This document shows, piece after piece, positions 42,176-49,821 of a DNA stretch of 50,075 nucleotides. Under the pieces are notes generated by a model, which saw only the letters and a program-made list of their open reading frames with translations, did not search any database and was not told where the DNA came from. The translations under genes and the position numbers were made by a program. Positions within the stretch are counted from its first letter, which is position 1, and the number at the start of each line of letters is the position of its first letter. Where the stretch lies: contig NZ_JAMYDU010000032.1 in assembly GCF_024138395.1 (NCBI RefSeq), positions 1 through 50,075 on the forward strand, read 5' to 3'. This DNA is from Pseudomonas mandelii (GTDB lineage: Bacteria; Pseudomonadota; Gammaproteobacteria; Pseudomonadales; Pseudomonadaceae).

Positions 42176-42780
42176 AGGCTCAACAAGGTTTTACCCTGAT
42201 CGAAGTGATGGTCGCGATCATGCTGATGGCCGTGGTCAGCTTGATCGCCTGGCGCGGGCTGGACAGCGTCACCCGCGCCGATGCTCATTTGCAGGCCAGC
42301 ACCGAACAGACCGAAGCCCTGCTGCGGGCGCTGAACCAGTTGGAGCGTGACGTCGCGATGCGCGCCAGCATCGAGCTGTCCGAGCCGGCAAAGCCTGGCG
42401 TGGACGACGAACCCTCCAGCGCCCCGCCTGCGCTGATCGTGCGCAGCACCGATGGCCAAGGCTTTCGTCTGGACGTAATCCGCGTCGCGCCCAACCACAA
42501 TAGCGAGTTGCAGCGCGTGCGCTGGTGGCTCAAGGGCGACACGCTCTACCGGGCTCAGGCGCCATCGCGCAGTCACTATCCGCTGCCGGCCCCCACCGGT
42601 GGAGTCGCCGTGCTCAATGACGTCAGCGAAGCCGCGTTGCGGGTGTGGGAGGTGGATAAGGGCTGGAGGAAACTGAGCGGTAACCGGCGGGAGAATCCGC
42701 TGGGGATCGAGATCAGCCTGAAGCGGCAGACGCCTCAAGGGGTTGAGCGATATCGGCAGGTGTTGGGGCCGTTGGAGTGA
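42172..42780 (+). CDS. hxcW: HxcW: minor pseudopilin (GspJ)
   Basis: A 202-residue minor pseudopilin. The leader MKAQQG precedes FTLIEVMVAIMLMAVVSLIAWRGLDSV, typical of GspJ. The stretch LLRALNQLERDVAMRASIEL, then VRWWLKGDTLYRA and the GVAVLNDVSEAALRVWE strand, follow the family. GspJ forms the tip trimer with GspI and GspK. The start overlaps hxcU by 4 bp. The upstream same-frame extension to 42082 has no leader-compatible sequence and was rejected. It converges on vreR across a REP pair. Confidence 0.92.
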   Translation: MKAQQGFTLIEVMVAIMLMAVVSLIAWRGLDSVTRADAHLQASTEQTEALLRALNQLERDVAMRASIELSEPAKPGVDDEPSSAPPALIVRSTDGQGFRLDVIRVAPNHNSELQRVRWWLKGDTLYRAQAPSRSHYPLPAPTGGVAVLNDVSEAALRVWEVDKGWRKLSGNRRENPLGIEISLKRQTPQGVERYRQVLGPLE

Positions 42781-42805
42781 GTCAGGGGGGACCGCGTTAT
42801 CGTTC

Positions 42806-42900
42806 ATCGCGGGCAAGCCCGCTCCCACAGGGTTCTTCAGTACATATGGATTTTGTGTATCCATGAGATCCAATGTGGGAGCGAGCCTGCTCGCGATGGC
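42806..42900. repeat. REP pair between hxcW and vreR
   Basis: atcgcgggcaagcccgctcc... and ...gtgggagcgagcctgctcgc form imperfectly matched arms around a spacer that contains its own small inverted repeat (tggat...atcca). It lies between convergent genes. Confidence 0.85.
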
Positions 42901-42921
42901 ATCAGCACAGACACCCTCACA

Positions 42922-43836
42922 TCAACTGAGCACCACCACCCCACCCGGCAACTCTGTGCATTTGGCCCCATACGCATCGCGAATCAACAACGCCACGCCC
43001 GCCAGTTGATCCAGGCTGAAACGTGCCTGAACCTTGCGCTTGCCTAACTCGCTGTTGAGCAACAGCAACATCCCGGGACGGTAGCGGTTGATCTCGTCGA
43101 TCACCGTCGACAGCGTGGCGTCGTTGAACACCAATACCTGTTGGCGCCAGGCAATCACCGCCGAGGTGTCGACCGCTTGCGGCGTGCCGACTTGCTGGGC
43201 GTCATAGGTCAATTGCTGGCCTGATTCCAGGCGAATGCTGCGACCCTGCACATCGATTTGCAATGCGCCATCCAGACAAGTGACACACACGCTCTGATCG
43301 GTATTGCGCAGATTGAAACGGGCCTGGCTCGCACTCAACCACCCTGCCCCGGCCTGAACCTTGAGCGGCGCCTGAGCACGGGTCAGAACCTCGACTTCGC
43401 CACTGACCAGTTCGAAATTGGCACTGTCACGGCGGTTGATCCGCGTCTGGGTATTGAGCTCCAGGCTCACGCCGTCCGCCAGATCGACCCGTCGCTGCTC
43501 GCCGACTTGCGTGATGTAGTCCGCGCCCAATCCCGAAAAACCACCCGGCACGGTGCCACGAATCATAAAAAACGCCGCGGACGCCGCGATGGCGCCGCCA
43601 AGAAATGCCCGACGCCCCAGATGCCGCGGCGCCCGCAAACCTTCGGCGGCGGGTTGCAACTGCTGCCACAACAGCTTGCTTTGCTCGAATGCACGGGCGT
43701 GTTCGGGGCTTTGCGCGCACCACTCGCGCAAGGCACGCGCATCGGCGACGGTCGCCCGGCCCGAGGTCAAAAGGATCAACCAGTCCTGGGCTTCGCTTTG
43801 CAGCCGATCCTGGGGTGTCGCCTCAGGGAATGACAT
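42922..43836 (-). CDS. vreR: VreR: FecR-like anti-sigma factor
   Basis: An anti-sigma factor of about 304 residues (FecR family). The cytoplasmic N-domain (LILLTSGRATVADARALREWCAQSPEHARAFEQ) is the DUF4880-type sigma-binding part. A single membrane helix follows (RRAFLGGAIAASAAFFMIRG), then the FecR periplasmic domain (RRVDLADGVSLELNTQTRI; VTCLDGALQIDVQGRSIRL). The C-terminus contains an STN-like segment (LSTVIDEINRYRPGMLLLL; FSLDQLAGVALLI). VreR would hold sigma-VreI until VreA signals. ATG 43836 has no clear ribosome binding site; TTG 43851 is an alternative. It is last in the vreA-vreI-vreR order seen in P. aeruginosa. Confidence 0.9.
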   Translation of the reverse strand: MSFPEATPQDRLQSEAQDWLILLTSGRATVADARALREWCAQSPEHARAFEQSKLLWQQLQPAAEGLRAPRHLGRRAFLGGAIAASAAFFMIRGTVPGGFSGLGADYITQVGEQRRVDLADGVSLELNTQTRINRRDSANFELVSGEVEVLTRAQAPLKVQAGAGWLSASQARFNLRNTDQSVCVTCLDGALQIDVQGRSIRLESGQQLTYDAQQVGTPQAVDTSAVIAWRQQVLVFNDATLSTVIDEINRYRPGMLLLLNSELGKRKVQARFSLDQLAGVALLIRDAYGAKCTELPGGVVVLS

Positions 43837-43888
43837 ACGGAAGATGTTCAAGCGCGGGGGTACTCACGGATTAATCTGGACTCTTCTA

Positions 43889-44434
43889 TCAAGACGGTTT
43901 TCCCGCGCCGGGACCGAACCGCTGAATGACTTTTCTTTCCAGGCGAGCGGCGCAATGGCCCAAGGCGGCTTTGATTTCCTTCTCGACCATCCGTGTCGAA
44001 ATACCAAAACGCCGGGAGATTTCCAGGTGCGGCGCCTCTTCCAGACGCGCGGCGATAAAGATCTTGCGCCGCCGCGCCGGCAGTTCGTACAGCGCTTTGA
44101 GCAGCGACTGAATTTCCTTCTGACCGCCCACCACCCGCGCCGGGTCGAGCGCTTCGTCGGACACCTGCAACAGCTCCTCCACCTCACTGCCGGTCAGCAA
44201 CCGGGCATCCGACTGGCGCCGGTCGGCAGCAATGTTCAGGGCCATGCGATAGAGGTAGGCATTGGGTTGCGCGATGTTCGGCGGGGCTTCCATGCGGTCG
44301 ACCCGCAGGTAGGTTTCGTGCAGGACGTCGTTGGCCAGATCCTCCGAACCGAGGCGCCTGCGCAAGCGCACCTTGAAATCGTCATAGGACGTCAGGAACA
44401 GCCTGACCATCGAACTTTGCCCGGTGTCTTTCAT
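43889..44434 (-). CDS. vreI: VreI: ECF sigma factor
   Basis: A 181-residue ECF sigma factor of the FecI-like iron-starvation group. Region 2 is visible as FLTSYDDFKVRLRRRLGSEDLANDVLHETYLRVDR. The region spanning 3 to 4 ends in a helix-turn-helix (LPARRRKIFIAARLEEAPHLEISRRFGISTRMVEKEIKAALGHC). The ATG at 44434 overlaps the vreA stop (ATGA) with AAGGAG upstream; the frame is open further, but the coupling argues for this start. In P. aeruginosa sigma-VreI works with PhoB to express the hxc, pdt and related genes, which are the neighbours here. Confidence 0.92.
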   Translation of the reverse strand: MKDTGQSSMVRLFLTSYDDFKVRLRRRLGSEDLANDVLHETYLRVDRMEAPPNIAQPNAYLYRMALNIAADRRQSDARLLTGSEVEELLQVSDEALDPARVVGGQKEIQSLLKALYELPARRRKIFIAARLEEAPHLEISRRFGISTRMVEKEIKAALGHCAARLERKVIQRFGPGAGKPS

Positions 44435-45114
44435 CCCCCGGAAACTCCTTCCCATTGTGTGCATTCCATGCGTGTTCCTGACGATTGCGGTAGCAAGAGC
44501 AGCGTGACCGGCTGGCCTAAGGAGCTGGGCGCCGGGCGTTCTATTCTGAGGTTGCGTAAACTTTCCACCAGCGCCGAGTCGCGCTGAACATCACCTGTGG
44601 AACGGACCAGGCGGCTGTACTGCACCACGCCGTCACGACCGATCCACAGTTGCAACAACGCCCGAAAACTGCCCGGCCGGGTCAACGGCGAGCGACACAA
44701 GCGACGTTCGAGCGCCGTTTGAATCGCCGTCGCATAACTGCCACCCGCCAGCGGCGCATTGTTTGCAACCGCATCAGGACTTACGGACACCTCGGCGACC
44801 TGCGCCACCTGCAAAGTGAACGCATCCGCTCGGGCATACCGCGCCATCAGCCCGCTGCCACTGAGCATCAGGCTCAATGCATCGGTTGCATTCAAGTGTC
44901 CTTTCACGGCCACCGAACGACGACCGCGGGTCAGTTGGCGATCCACCAGAACAGCCATGCCGGTGGAGCGACTGAACCGTTCAAGCGCGCTGGCCAATGC
45001 CTGGGCCGGGATGTCCAGTTCCAGCGGTGTGTGCGGATCGACCGGACCAGCGGACGCCGTCGAGGACATCAACCAAAACAGCAACGCCAGGCAAGCCTGG
45101 CGAACGTGAGTCAT
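44431..45114 (-). CDS. vreA: VreA: STN-domain signalling protein with TonB-like C-terminus
   Basis: A 227-residue protein. It has a signal peptide (VRQACLALLFWLMSSTASA), then an STN signalling domain (LELDIPAQALASALERFSRSTGMAVLVDRQLTRGRRSVAVKGHL; ALSLMLSGSGLMARY). The C-terminal part resembles TonB_C (ALLQLWIGRDGVVQYSRLVRSTGDVQRDSALVESLRNL). A normal surface-signalling receptor carries a large TonB-dependent barrel; here it is absent, as known for P. aeruginosa VreA. It should act wholly in the periplasm and relay a signal to VreR. ATG 45114 precedes the signal peptide; longer in-frame starts lack one. A Pho-box-like site lies 80 bp upstream. Confidence 0.9.
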   Translation of the reverse strand: MTHVRQACLALLFWLMSSTASAGPVDPHTPLELDIPAQALASALERFSRSTGMAVLVDRQLTRGRRSVAVKGHLNATDALSLMLSGSGLMARYARADAFTLQVAQVAEVSVSPDAVANNAPLAGGSYATAIQTALERRLCRSPLTRPGSFRALLQLWIGRDGVVQYSRLVRSTGDVQRDSALVESLRNLRIERPAPSSLGQPVTLLLLPQSSGTRMECTQWEGVSGG

Positions 45115-45194
45115 TAAAAACTGGCGCCCGTCCCTGGCTCTGCCTCGCTGCACGGCTGACGTACCCCTGAAAACCGTCATCCTGAGGGCTGTAT

Positions 45195-45212
45195 ATGAAT
45201 CTGATGTGACGG
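45195..45212 (-). promoter_or_regulatory. Pho-box-like element upstream of vreA
   Basis: The minus strand reads CCGTCAC-atca-GATTCAT, a 7-4-7 direct repeat close to the Pho box consensus CTGTCAT-N4-CTGTCAT, oriented with vreA and about 80 bp before its start. The same layout appears before pdtA and phdA. PhoB binding is inferred. Confidence 0.55.
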
Positions 45213-45305
45213 TTGGTGCAAAAAAACCATCACGCGCCGTTAAAGCGCTTTGCTCTAGACTCACGCTCCAGAGCGGCCCCTTTGTGGCCGGCCAGGAGGC
45301 CTTCA

Positions 45306-45653
45306 ATGAAACATCTGTCGAACCTTGTAACGGGCGTGTTGCTGATGAGCGGGCTGTCGCTGGCTTACGCCGAACAGCCGCTAGGTTGCGTCGAAGTGAC
45401 GGTCGGTGGCTACAAGGCGCCGGACTACAACTGCCTCAGTCAGCAAATGGGCAACAACCCCGAGGGGGCTGTCGCTGCGCAGAAAAATCAGCAGGCGATG
45501 AACGTGCCGATCAACAAACGGCCGCCCCATCAGCTTGGCCTGGCGACACCGGCCGCCACCAGCACGCGCATGGGCAATACCTTTGGCACGTCGGTGAAAC
45601 CGCAGCGACCGGCGCCGGCGCCCGCGACTTCGCCGCTGCTGATTGGCAAGTGA
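45306..45653 (+). CDS. Small secreted protein divergent from vreA
   Basis: A 115-residue protein of unknown function with a Sec signal peptide (MKHLSNLVTGVLLMSGLSLAYA). The mature part is about 93 residues. It has two cysteines early on (LGCVEVTVGGYKAPDYNCLSQQMGN), possibly one disulfide, followed by a low-complexity Ala/Pro/Gln/Thr tail (VKPQRPAPAPATSPLL). ATG 45306 has AGGAGG upstream. It is divergent from vreA, with 190 bp between starts that contain the Pho-box-like element, so it may belong to the same regulon. No family is recognised; periplasmic or exported by Hxc are both possible. Confidence 0.75.
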   Translation: MKHLSNLVTGVLLMSGLSLAYAEQPLGCVEVTVGGYKAPDYNCLSQQMGNNPEGAVAAQKNQQAMNVPINKRPPHQLGLATPAATSTRMGNTFGTSVKPQRPAPAPATSPLLIGK

Positions 45654-45663
45654 TCAGGCACTG

Positions 45664-45755
45664 CCTGTAGGAGCGAGGCTTGCCCGCGAAGAATGCACCG
45701 CGGTTTTTCAGGTATTACGCGTCATCGTTCTTCGCGGGCAAGCCTCGCTCCTACA
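45664..45755. repeat. BIME, inverted near-copy of 1573-1666
   Basis: The arms are cctgtaggagcgaggcttgc... and the reverse complement. Read on the minus strand, the spacer is nearly identical to that at 1603-1636. It lies between the small secreted gene and the convergent AhpD-like gene. Confidence 0.9.
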
Positions 45756-45770
45756 AGGTTTGCGCTTGAA

Positions 45771-46211
45771 TTAACCGCCGGGCGTTTGCCGAAAGCTCAC
45801 CGCCAGACGATTCCAGCTGTTGATGGTGCTGACCGCCATTGTCAGGTCGACCAGTTCACCTTCACTGAATTGCTCCCGGGCCAATGCGTAAACGTCATCC
45901 GGCACATGGCTTTGCGAGAGCAGGGTCACTGCTTCGGTCCAAGCCAGGGCCGCCCGCTCCCGTGGGTTGAAGAAGCTGCTTTCGCGCCAGACCACGATCG
46001 CGTACAGCCGACGATCGCTCTCGCCGAAGCGGCGCGCGTCCACCGAGTGCATGTCGGTGCAGAAGGCGCAGCCATTGAGCTGCGAGGCGCGGATTTTGAT
46101 CAGGTGCAACAAGGCCGGTTCGATGCTCAGGTCGCTGGTCAGGGCCTCCAGGGCGATCATGGCTTTCATCGCTTTGGGCGATGCGCTGTAGTAATCAAGA
46201 CGGGCGTTCAT
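45771..46211 (-). CDS. AhpD-like carboxymuconolactone decarboxylase-family protein
   Basis: A 146-residue protein of the CMD/AhpD superfamily. The active-site motif is Cys48-Ala-Phe-Cys51 with His55 (NGCAFCTDMHSVDARR), the E-x-x-C-x-x-C-x-x-x-H arrangement used for peroxide reduction in AhpD. ERAALAWTEAVTLL and FSEGELVDLTMAVSTINSWNRLAV are the remaining helices. It is cytoplasmic. It is divergent from the MocR-type regulator gene, a common pairing that suggests the regulator controls it. The chemical role may be peroxide or redox defence; a decarboxylase role is unlikely given the CxxC. Confidence 0.9.
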   Translation of the reverse strand: MNARLDYYSASPKAMKAMIALEALTSDLSIEPALLHLIKIRASQLNGCAFCTDMHSVDARRFGESDRRLYAIVVWRESSFFNPRERAALAWTEAVTLLSQSHVPDDVYALAREQFSEGELVDLTMAVSTINSWNRLAVSFRQTPGG

Positions 46212-46407
46212 GGGGCGACCTCAGGGATCGGATAGATGACTCCAAGGTAGAGGCAGACCCACCGGCGTCACAGCTCCAATTTGTCGAAAAAACCGTGGAC
46301 CGCCTCGCAGAAGGCCAATCGGCGGTTTTTCACCCACGCAACTTCTGCGCAGTCGCTCATGCGGGTAATCTGGCGCGACGTACAGTCGCCTCAAGAGCCC
46401 CGCCGGT

Positions 46408-47841
46408 ATGGAACTTCATGTTGTCATCGACGGCCGCAAGGACCTGGCGGGCCAGTTGTACCGGCAATTGCGCGACGCCATCGAGTCCGGCCGCCTGACA
46501 GCCGGGACACAGCTGCCGCCCAGCCGCTTGCTGGCCGAACAACTGGGGATTTCGCGCAAGACCATTTCCGACACTTATTCGCAACTGACCTACGAGAACT
46601 TCCTCACTGGGGTGATCGGTAAAGGCACCTACGTCAATGCCCGAGCAGCGAAAACCGTTCCCAAGCAGAGCCATTCGGAGCTGGCGAGCTTTGAGGTCAT
46701 CGAACGCTGGCGCAACCTGCCGACGTTCTTGCGCCACCCGACGCTGGAAGGCTCGTTGCGTTACGAGTTCATCGGTGGCGCGACCAGCAAGGGGCAGTTT
46801 CCGCAGGACGATTGGCGCCGCTGCACCTCTCATGCCTTGCGCCAGATTGCCGGTTCCAAGGGCTTCTACAGCCTGCCCGAAGGCCTGCCGGCGCTGCGCA
46901 ATGCGATCGCACGGCATATCGCGTTTTCGCGCGGAGTCAATTGTCAGGACGAAGACGTGGTGGTGTGCAACGGCGCGCAGCAGGCGCTGGACCTGCTTTC
47001 CCGGGTGCTGACCCAACCGGGCAGCCTCGTCGCCATGGAAGACCCCGGCTACCCGCCGGCGCGCCTGTTGTTCGGGAGCCATGGCGCAACGGTAGTCGGC
47101 GTGCCGGTGGATGCGCAAGGCATTCAGGTCGAGCACATTCCCGATGGCACCCGGCTGATTTACGTCACCCCGTCCCACCAGTTCCCCTTGGGCATGCCCA
47201 TGAGCCAGGCTCGCCGCGAAGCCCTGCTCGCAAGGGCCTATGAGCTGGGGGCGATCATCATCGAGGACGATTACGACAGCGAATTCCGCTACGAAGGCCG
47301 ACCCACCGACTCGCTGCAAAGCCTGGATGAGCGCGGTATCGTCGCCTACGTCGGCACCTTCTCGAAGACCTTGTTGCCGGAGTTGCGGCTCGGGTACGCG
47401 ATTTTGCCGCCAGCGATTCTCGAAGCGGTGATCCGCGCCAAGCAGCTCACCGACTTGCATACCTCCACCCTGCCGCAATGGGCGCTCGCCAAGTTCATCG
47501 CCGAAGGCTGTCTGCTCAAACACATTCGGCGCTGCCACACGATTTACGCCGGGCGCCGCGAACGGATTCTGGCGCGCATGGCGGGCGACCTTTCGCCGTG
47601 GTTCGAAGCGGTGCCGACCACGGCCGGGTTCCACATGGTGGTGCTGTGCAAGGTGCCGGTCGATATTCCATTGGTGATCGAATTGGCAAAAAAAGTCGAA
47701 GTGGGGCTTTATGCCCTGGATAGCTTTTTTTACCAGCAAGCGCCACGGGCCGGGCTTTTCCTGGGGTTCGGCGCGATCGAAACCCTGGACATCGACATCG
47801 CCCTGGACCGCTTGCGGGACATATTGCAGCAGGTCGCCTGA
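46408..47841 (+). CDS. MocR/GabR-type PLP-dependent transcriptional regulator
   Basis: A 477-residue MocR-type regulator: an N-terminal GntR winged helix (about 14-77, LYRQLRDAIESGRLTAGTQLPPSRLLAEQLGISRKTISDTY) and a fold-type I aminotransferase domain. The PLP lysine is Lys320 in VGTFSKTLLPELRLGY, with the Asp/Tyr signature IIIEDDYDSEFRYEG. Such proteins bind PLP and an amino compound and usually act on a divergent or adjacent gene. The likely targets are the AhpD-like gene (divergent) and perhaps the monooxygenase-like gene downstream. The ATG at 46408 lacks a strong ribosome binding site. The effector cannot be named. Confidence 0.92.
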   Translation: MELHVVIDGRKDLAGQLYRQLRDAIESGRLTAGTQLPPSRLLAEQLGISRKTISDTYSQLTYENFLTGVIGKGTYVNARAAKTVPKQSHSELASFEVIERWRNLPTFLRHPTLEGSLRYEFIGGATSKGQFPQDDWRRCTSHALRQIAGSKGFYSLPEGLPALRNAIARHIAFSRGVNCQDEDVVVCNGAQQALDLLSRVLTQPGSLVAMEDPGYPPARLLFGSHGATVVGVPVDAQGIQVEHIPDGTRLIYVTPSHQFPLGMPMSQARREALLARAYELGAIIIEDDYDSEFRYEGRPTDSLQSLDERGIVAYVGTFSKTLLPELRLGYAILPPAILEAVIRAKQLTDLHTSTLPQWALAKFIAEGCLLKHIRRCHTIYAGRRERILARMAGDLSPWFEAVPTTAGFHMVVLCKVPVDIPLVIELAKKVEVGLYALDSFFYQQAPRAGLFLGFGAIETLDIDIALDRLRDILQQVA

Positions 47842-47964
47842 CAGATTGGTCTGCGGCTTTATCCAGTGATTGGCTATTGGCGGTCTGGGGGTGCAGGCCT
47901 ATCCTGATTGGGCGTTATCCCTCAATGAGCAGGATTCGTCCGGCCTGATTCAGGAGTGTGAGCA

Positions 47965-48258
47965 ATGTCCAATGAAGTGATCAACACCGTAAAGGTGCAG
48001 GCCGCCGCCGGCCGCTCGGACGAACTGGGTAAGCAACTGCAAAAGATTGTCGACACCCTGCGCGAACTACCGGGCTGTGACTCCTATATGGTCGACCGCT
48101 GCCCCGAGGACGATACCCGCTGGACAGTCAGCGCCCGCTGGCAATCGGAAGCGGCCATGCACGCGCATTTCAACTGCCCCCAAGTGCAAGGCTTTATTGG
48201 CCTGATCGACAGCCGACTGGCCAACGCCGTCGACTTCAACAGCTTTCCAATCGTCTAA
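47965..48258 (+). CDS. Antibiotic-biosynthesis-monooxygenase (ABM) domain protein
   Basis: A 97-residue ABM-domain protein (dimeric ferredoxin-like barrel). The pattern VQAAAGRSDELGKQLQKIVDTLRELPGCDSYMVDRCPEDDTRWTVSARWQSEAAMHAHF matches the family, in which the subunit oxidises quinols or polyaromatic substrates, or merely serves as a small binding barrel. No signal peptide is present. AGGAG stands 8-10 bases before the start. It follows the MocR gene by 123 bp in the same direction, and could be co-regulated. Confidence 0.85.
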   Translation: MSNEVINTVKVQAAAGRSDELGKQLQKIVDTLRELPGCDSYMVDRCPEDDTRWTVSARWQSEAAMHAHFNCPQVQGFIGLIDSRLANAVDFNSFPIV

Positions 48259-48261
48259 AAC

Positions 48262-48454
48262 AAGATCAAAAGATCGCAGCCCCGTAGCAGCTGCCGAGCC
48301 TGCGTTCGCTGTAGCAGCTGCCGAGCCTGCGAGGCTGCGTTCGGCTGCGCAGCAGTCGTCAAATCAGAACTTGCGGTGCGTCAGAAGGACCGCGTCAGCC
48401 GGATTCACGACTGCTTCGCAGCCGAACGCAGCCTCGCAGGCTCGACAGCTGCTA
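48262..48454. repeat. Hybrid composite repeat
   Basis: A half element of the ccttcggcag REP class (agatcaaaagatcgcagcc) runs straight into a 150-bp composite inverted repeat of the 31956 and 40979 type, with a partly duplicated left arm (gtagcagctgccgagcctgc twice). Two repeat classes are joined. The rest of the gap to 48570 shows nothing else of note. Confidence 0.85.
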
Positions 48455-48570
48455 CGGGTAATGTACCGTCGTTGATTGGCCCCCTCACCTTCCCGAAAAT
48501 TGGCTGTTTGATTGCCCGATAGCACGGCTTACCGTGGTCCCTGACGACTCATCACCTCAGGTAATCAACC

Positions 48571-48990
48571 ATGAATGCGCTTCGCTTTTTTGCTGCCCCT
48601 TTCGCCGCCCTGACGCTGAGCGTTTCAGCCCCGGCATTCGCCCACGACACCGCAGCCCCTTCAGAAAAAGTCACCATCCTGCAGGACCAGATGCTGAAAA
48701 ACGTACCCGACAAAAAAGCCATGATGATCGAAGTCGACTACCTGCCGGGCCAATCGTCCATCGCCCATAAACATCAGGGCACGGCCATGGCCTATGTGCT
48801 TTCGGGGGAGATCATTTCGCAAGTCAAAGGTGAAAAAGCGATCACCTACAAGGCCGGCGAATTCTGGTACGAGCCCGCCGGCTCTGAACATCTAATCTCG
48901 AAAAACGCCAGCGCCACCCAACCCGCCAAGTTGTTGGTGTTCATGGTGTTGGCGCCGGATGAGAAAGTGTTGATTCCTTTGGAGAGCTGA
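48571..48990 (+). CDS. Secreted cupin-domain protein
   Basis: A 139-residue protein with a signal peptide (FAAPFAALTLSVSAPAFA) and one cupin domain. The metal-binding motif 1 is seen as VDYLPGQSSIAHKHQGTAMAYVLSGEI, with two histidines in AHKH and a downstream Glu/Gly. Motif 2 is FWYEPAGSEHLISKN with its histidine. Such single cupins bind a divalent metal in the periplasm; the substrate is unknown. ATG 48571 is behind TCAGG. It is monocistronic and is followed by a 12-bp inverted repeat. Confidence 0.88.
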   Translation: MNALRFFAAPFAALTLSVSAPAFAHDTAAPSEKVTILQDQMLKNVPDKKAMMIEVDYLPGQSSIAHKHQGTAMAYVLSGEIISQVKGEKAITYKAGEFWYEPAGSEHLISKNASATQPAKLLVFMVLAPDEKVLIPLES

Positions 48991-48999
48991 TTTTTCAGA

Positions 49000-49033
49000 G
49001 TCTGTCTACTGTCAACTATGGCAGTAGACAGAC
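49000..49033. repeat. Inverted repeat after the cupin gene
   Basis: gtctgtctactg and its exact reverse complement cagtagacagac are separated by 10 bases. No T-run follows on either strand, so it is not a standard terminator; it may be an mRNA 3' structure or operator. Confidence 0.7.
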
Positions 49034-49119
49034 CTTGATCACCTGCCTCAAATGCACCTTCATCGCCGGGAAAAGCACCGGAATGATCCTTGTGGTTCAT
49101 GAGATGGAGTATCAAGACC

Positions 49120-49782
49120 ATGGCTTCTACGAACGAACACCTGTCTGAAAAAAAACGAAAGGAAATCGCAAAAAAAAAGGCGGCCAAGCCAAAACATGGC
49201 CGAATCAGCAAGCCGGAATCCCGTGCCCAATTTCTTTTCGAAGCGGGCAAGCTGGACGCCGGTCAGGTCAATGCACTGGAAGGCGGAAAGTTCTTTCCCG
49301 AGACCGAAGGTAACCTGAAGGATCCGTTTGCACCACAGGACTCAAGGAACCGTGCCCCGCCTGCCAATGGCACCATTGCCAGCGGGGGGCACACGGATGA
49401 TGAACGTAACTTGCTGAACGCCCCAGGTGCCCATTGGAAAAAGCACACTGTCAAATCCGGTCAAATACTGGACCTCAGATGGGAATATAGCCAAACGCAT
49501 AAAACACGCCGATGGAAGTACTTGATCACCAAGCCGGGCTGGAACCACAGAGAACCTCTGGCCAGAGCCCATTTCGAGGCAGAACCGATCAAGACTTATC
49601 TGAACGAATATCAGCCCCATTGGGGAGAGGATTCCGATAAGGAACTCATCCCACCTATCATGCACATACATCAGGTGACGCTCCCTCCCCGAGAGGGATA
49701 CCACGTTCTGCTGGCACTCTGGGAAGTAGCCAACACGGAAAACTGCTTCTACCAAGTGATCGATCTTCACTTCAGCGAATAA
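49120..49782 (+). CDS. AA10 lytic polysaccharide monooxygenase-like protein without signal peptide
   Basis: A 220-residue protein related to AA10 chitin/cellulose LPMOs. It resembles CBP21 through most of its length: HGRISKPESRA at the start of the domain, GGHTDDERNLL, THKTRRWKYLITKPGWN, and the closing LALWEVANTENCFYQVIDLHF. His26 and His127 correspond to the copper-brace histidines. In secreted LPMOs the first His is the mature N-terminus after signal cleavage. Here it is preceded by 25 very basic residues (STNEHLSEKKRKEIAKKKAA) with no hydrophobic core, so ordinary Sec export is not visible. A longer in-frame start at 49090 adds no signal sequence. GGAG lies upstream of ATG 49120. Confidence 0.82.
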   Translation: MASTNEHLSEKKRKEIAKKKAAKPKHGRISKPESRAQFLFEAGKLDAGQVNALEGGKFFPETEGNLKDPFAPQDSRNRAPPANGTIASGGHTDDERNLLNAPGAHWKKHTVKSGQILDLRWEYSQTHKTRRWKYLITKPGWNHREPLARAHFEAEPIKTYLNEYQPHWGEDSDKELIPPIMHIHQVTLPPREGYHVLLALWEVANTENCFYQVIDLHFSE

Positions 49783-49821
49783 TCTGTAGATAAAAGACCT
49801 CGTTACAGTACTGAGGCTGAT

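Noticed and set aside
44431..45114. VreA as a truncated TonB-dependent receptor broken by a frameshift
   Set aside because: No barrel sequence remains in any frame, the gene overlaps vreI by ATGA, and the same barrel-less form is known in P. aeruginosa.
49000..49033. Terminator behind the cupin gene
   Set aside because: The 12-bp stem is perfect, but no T-run follows on either strand.
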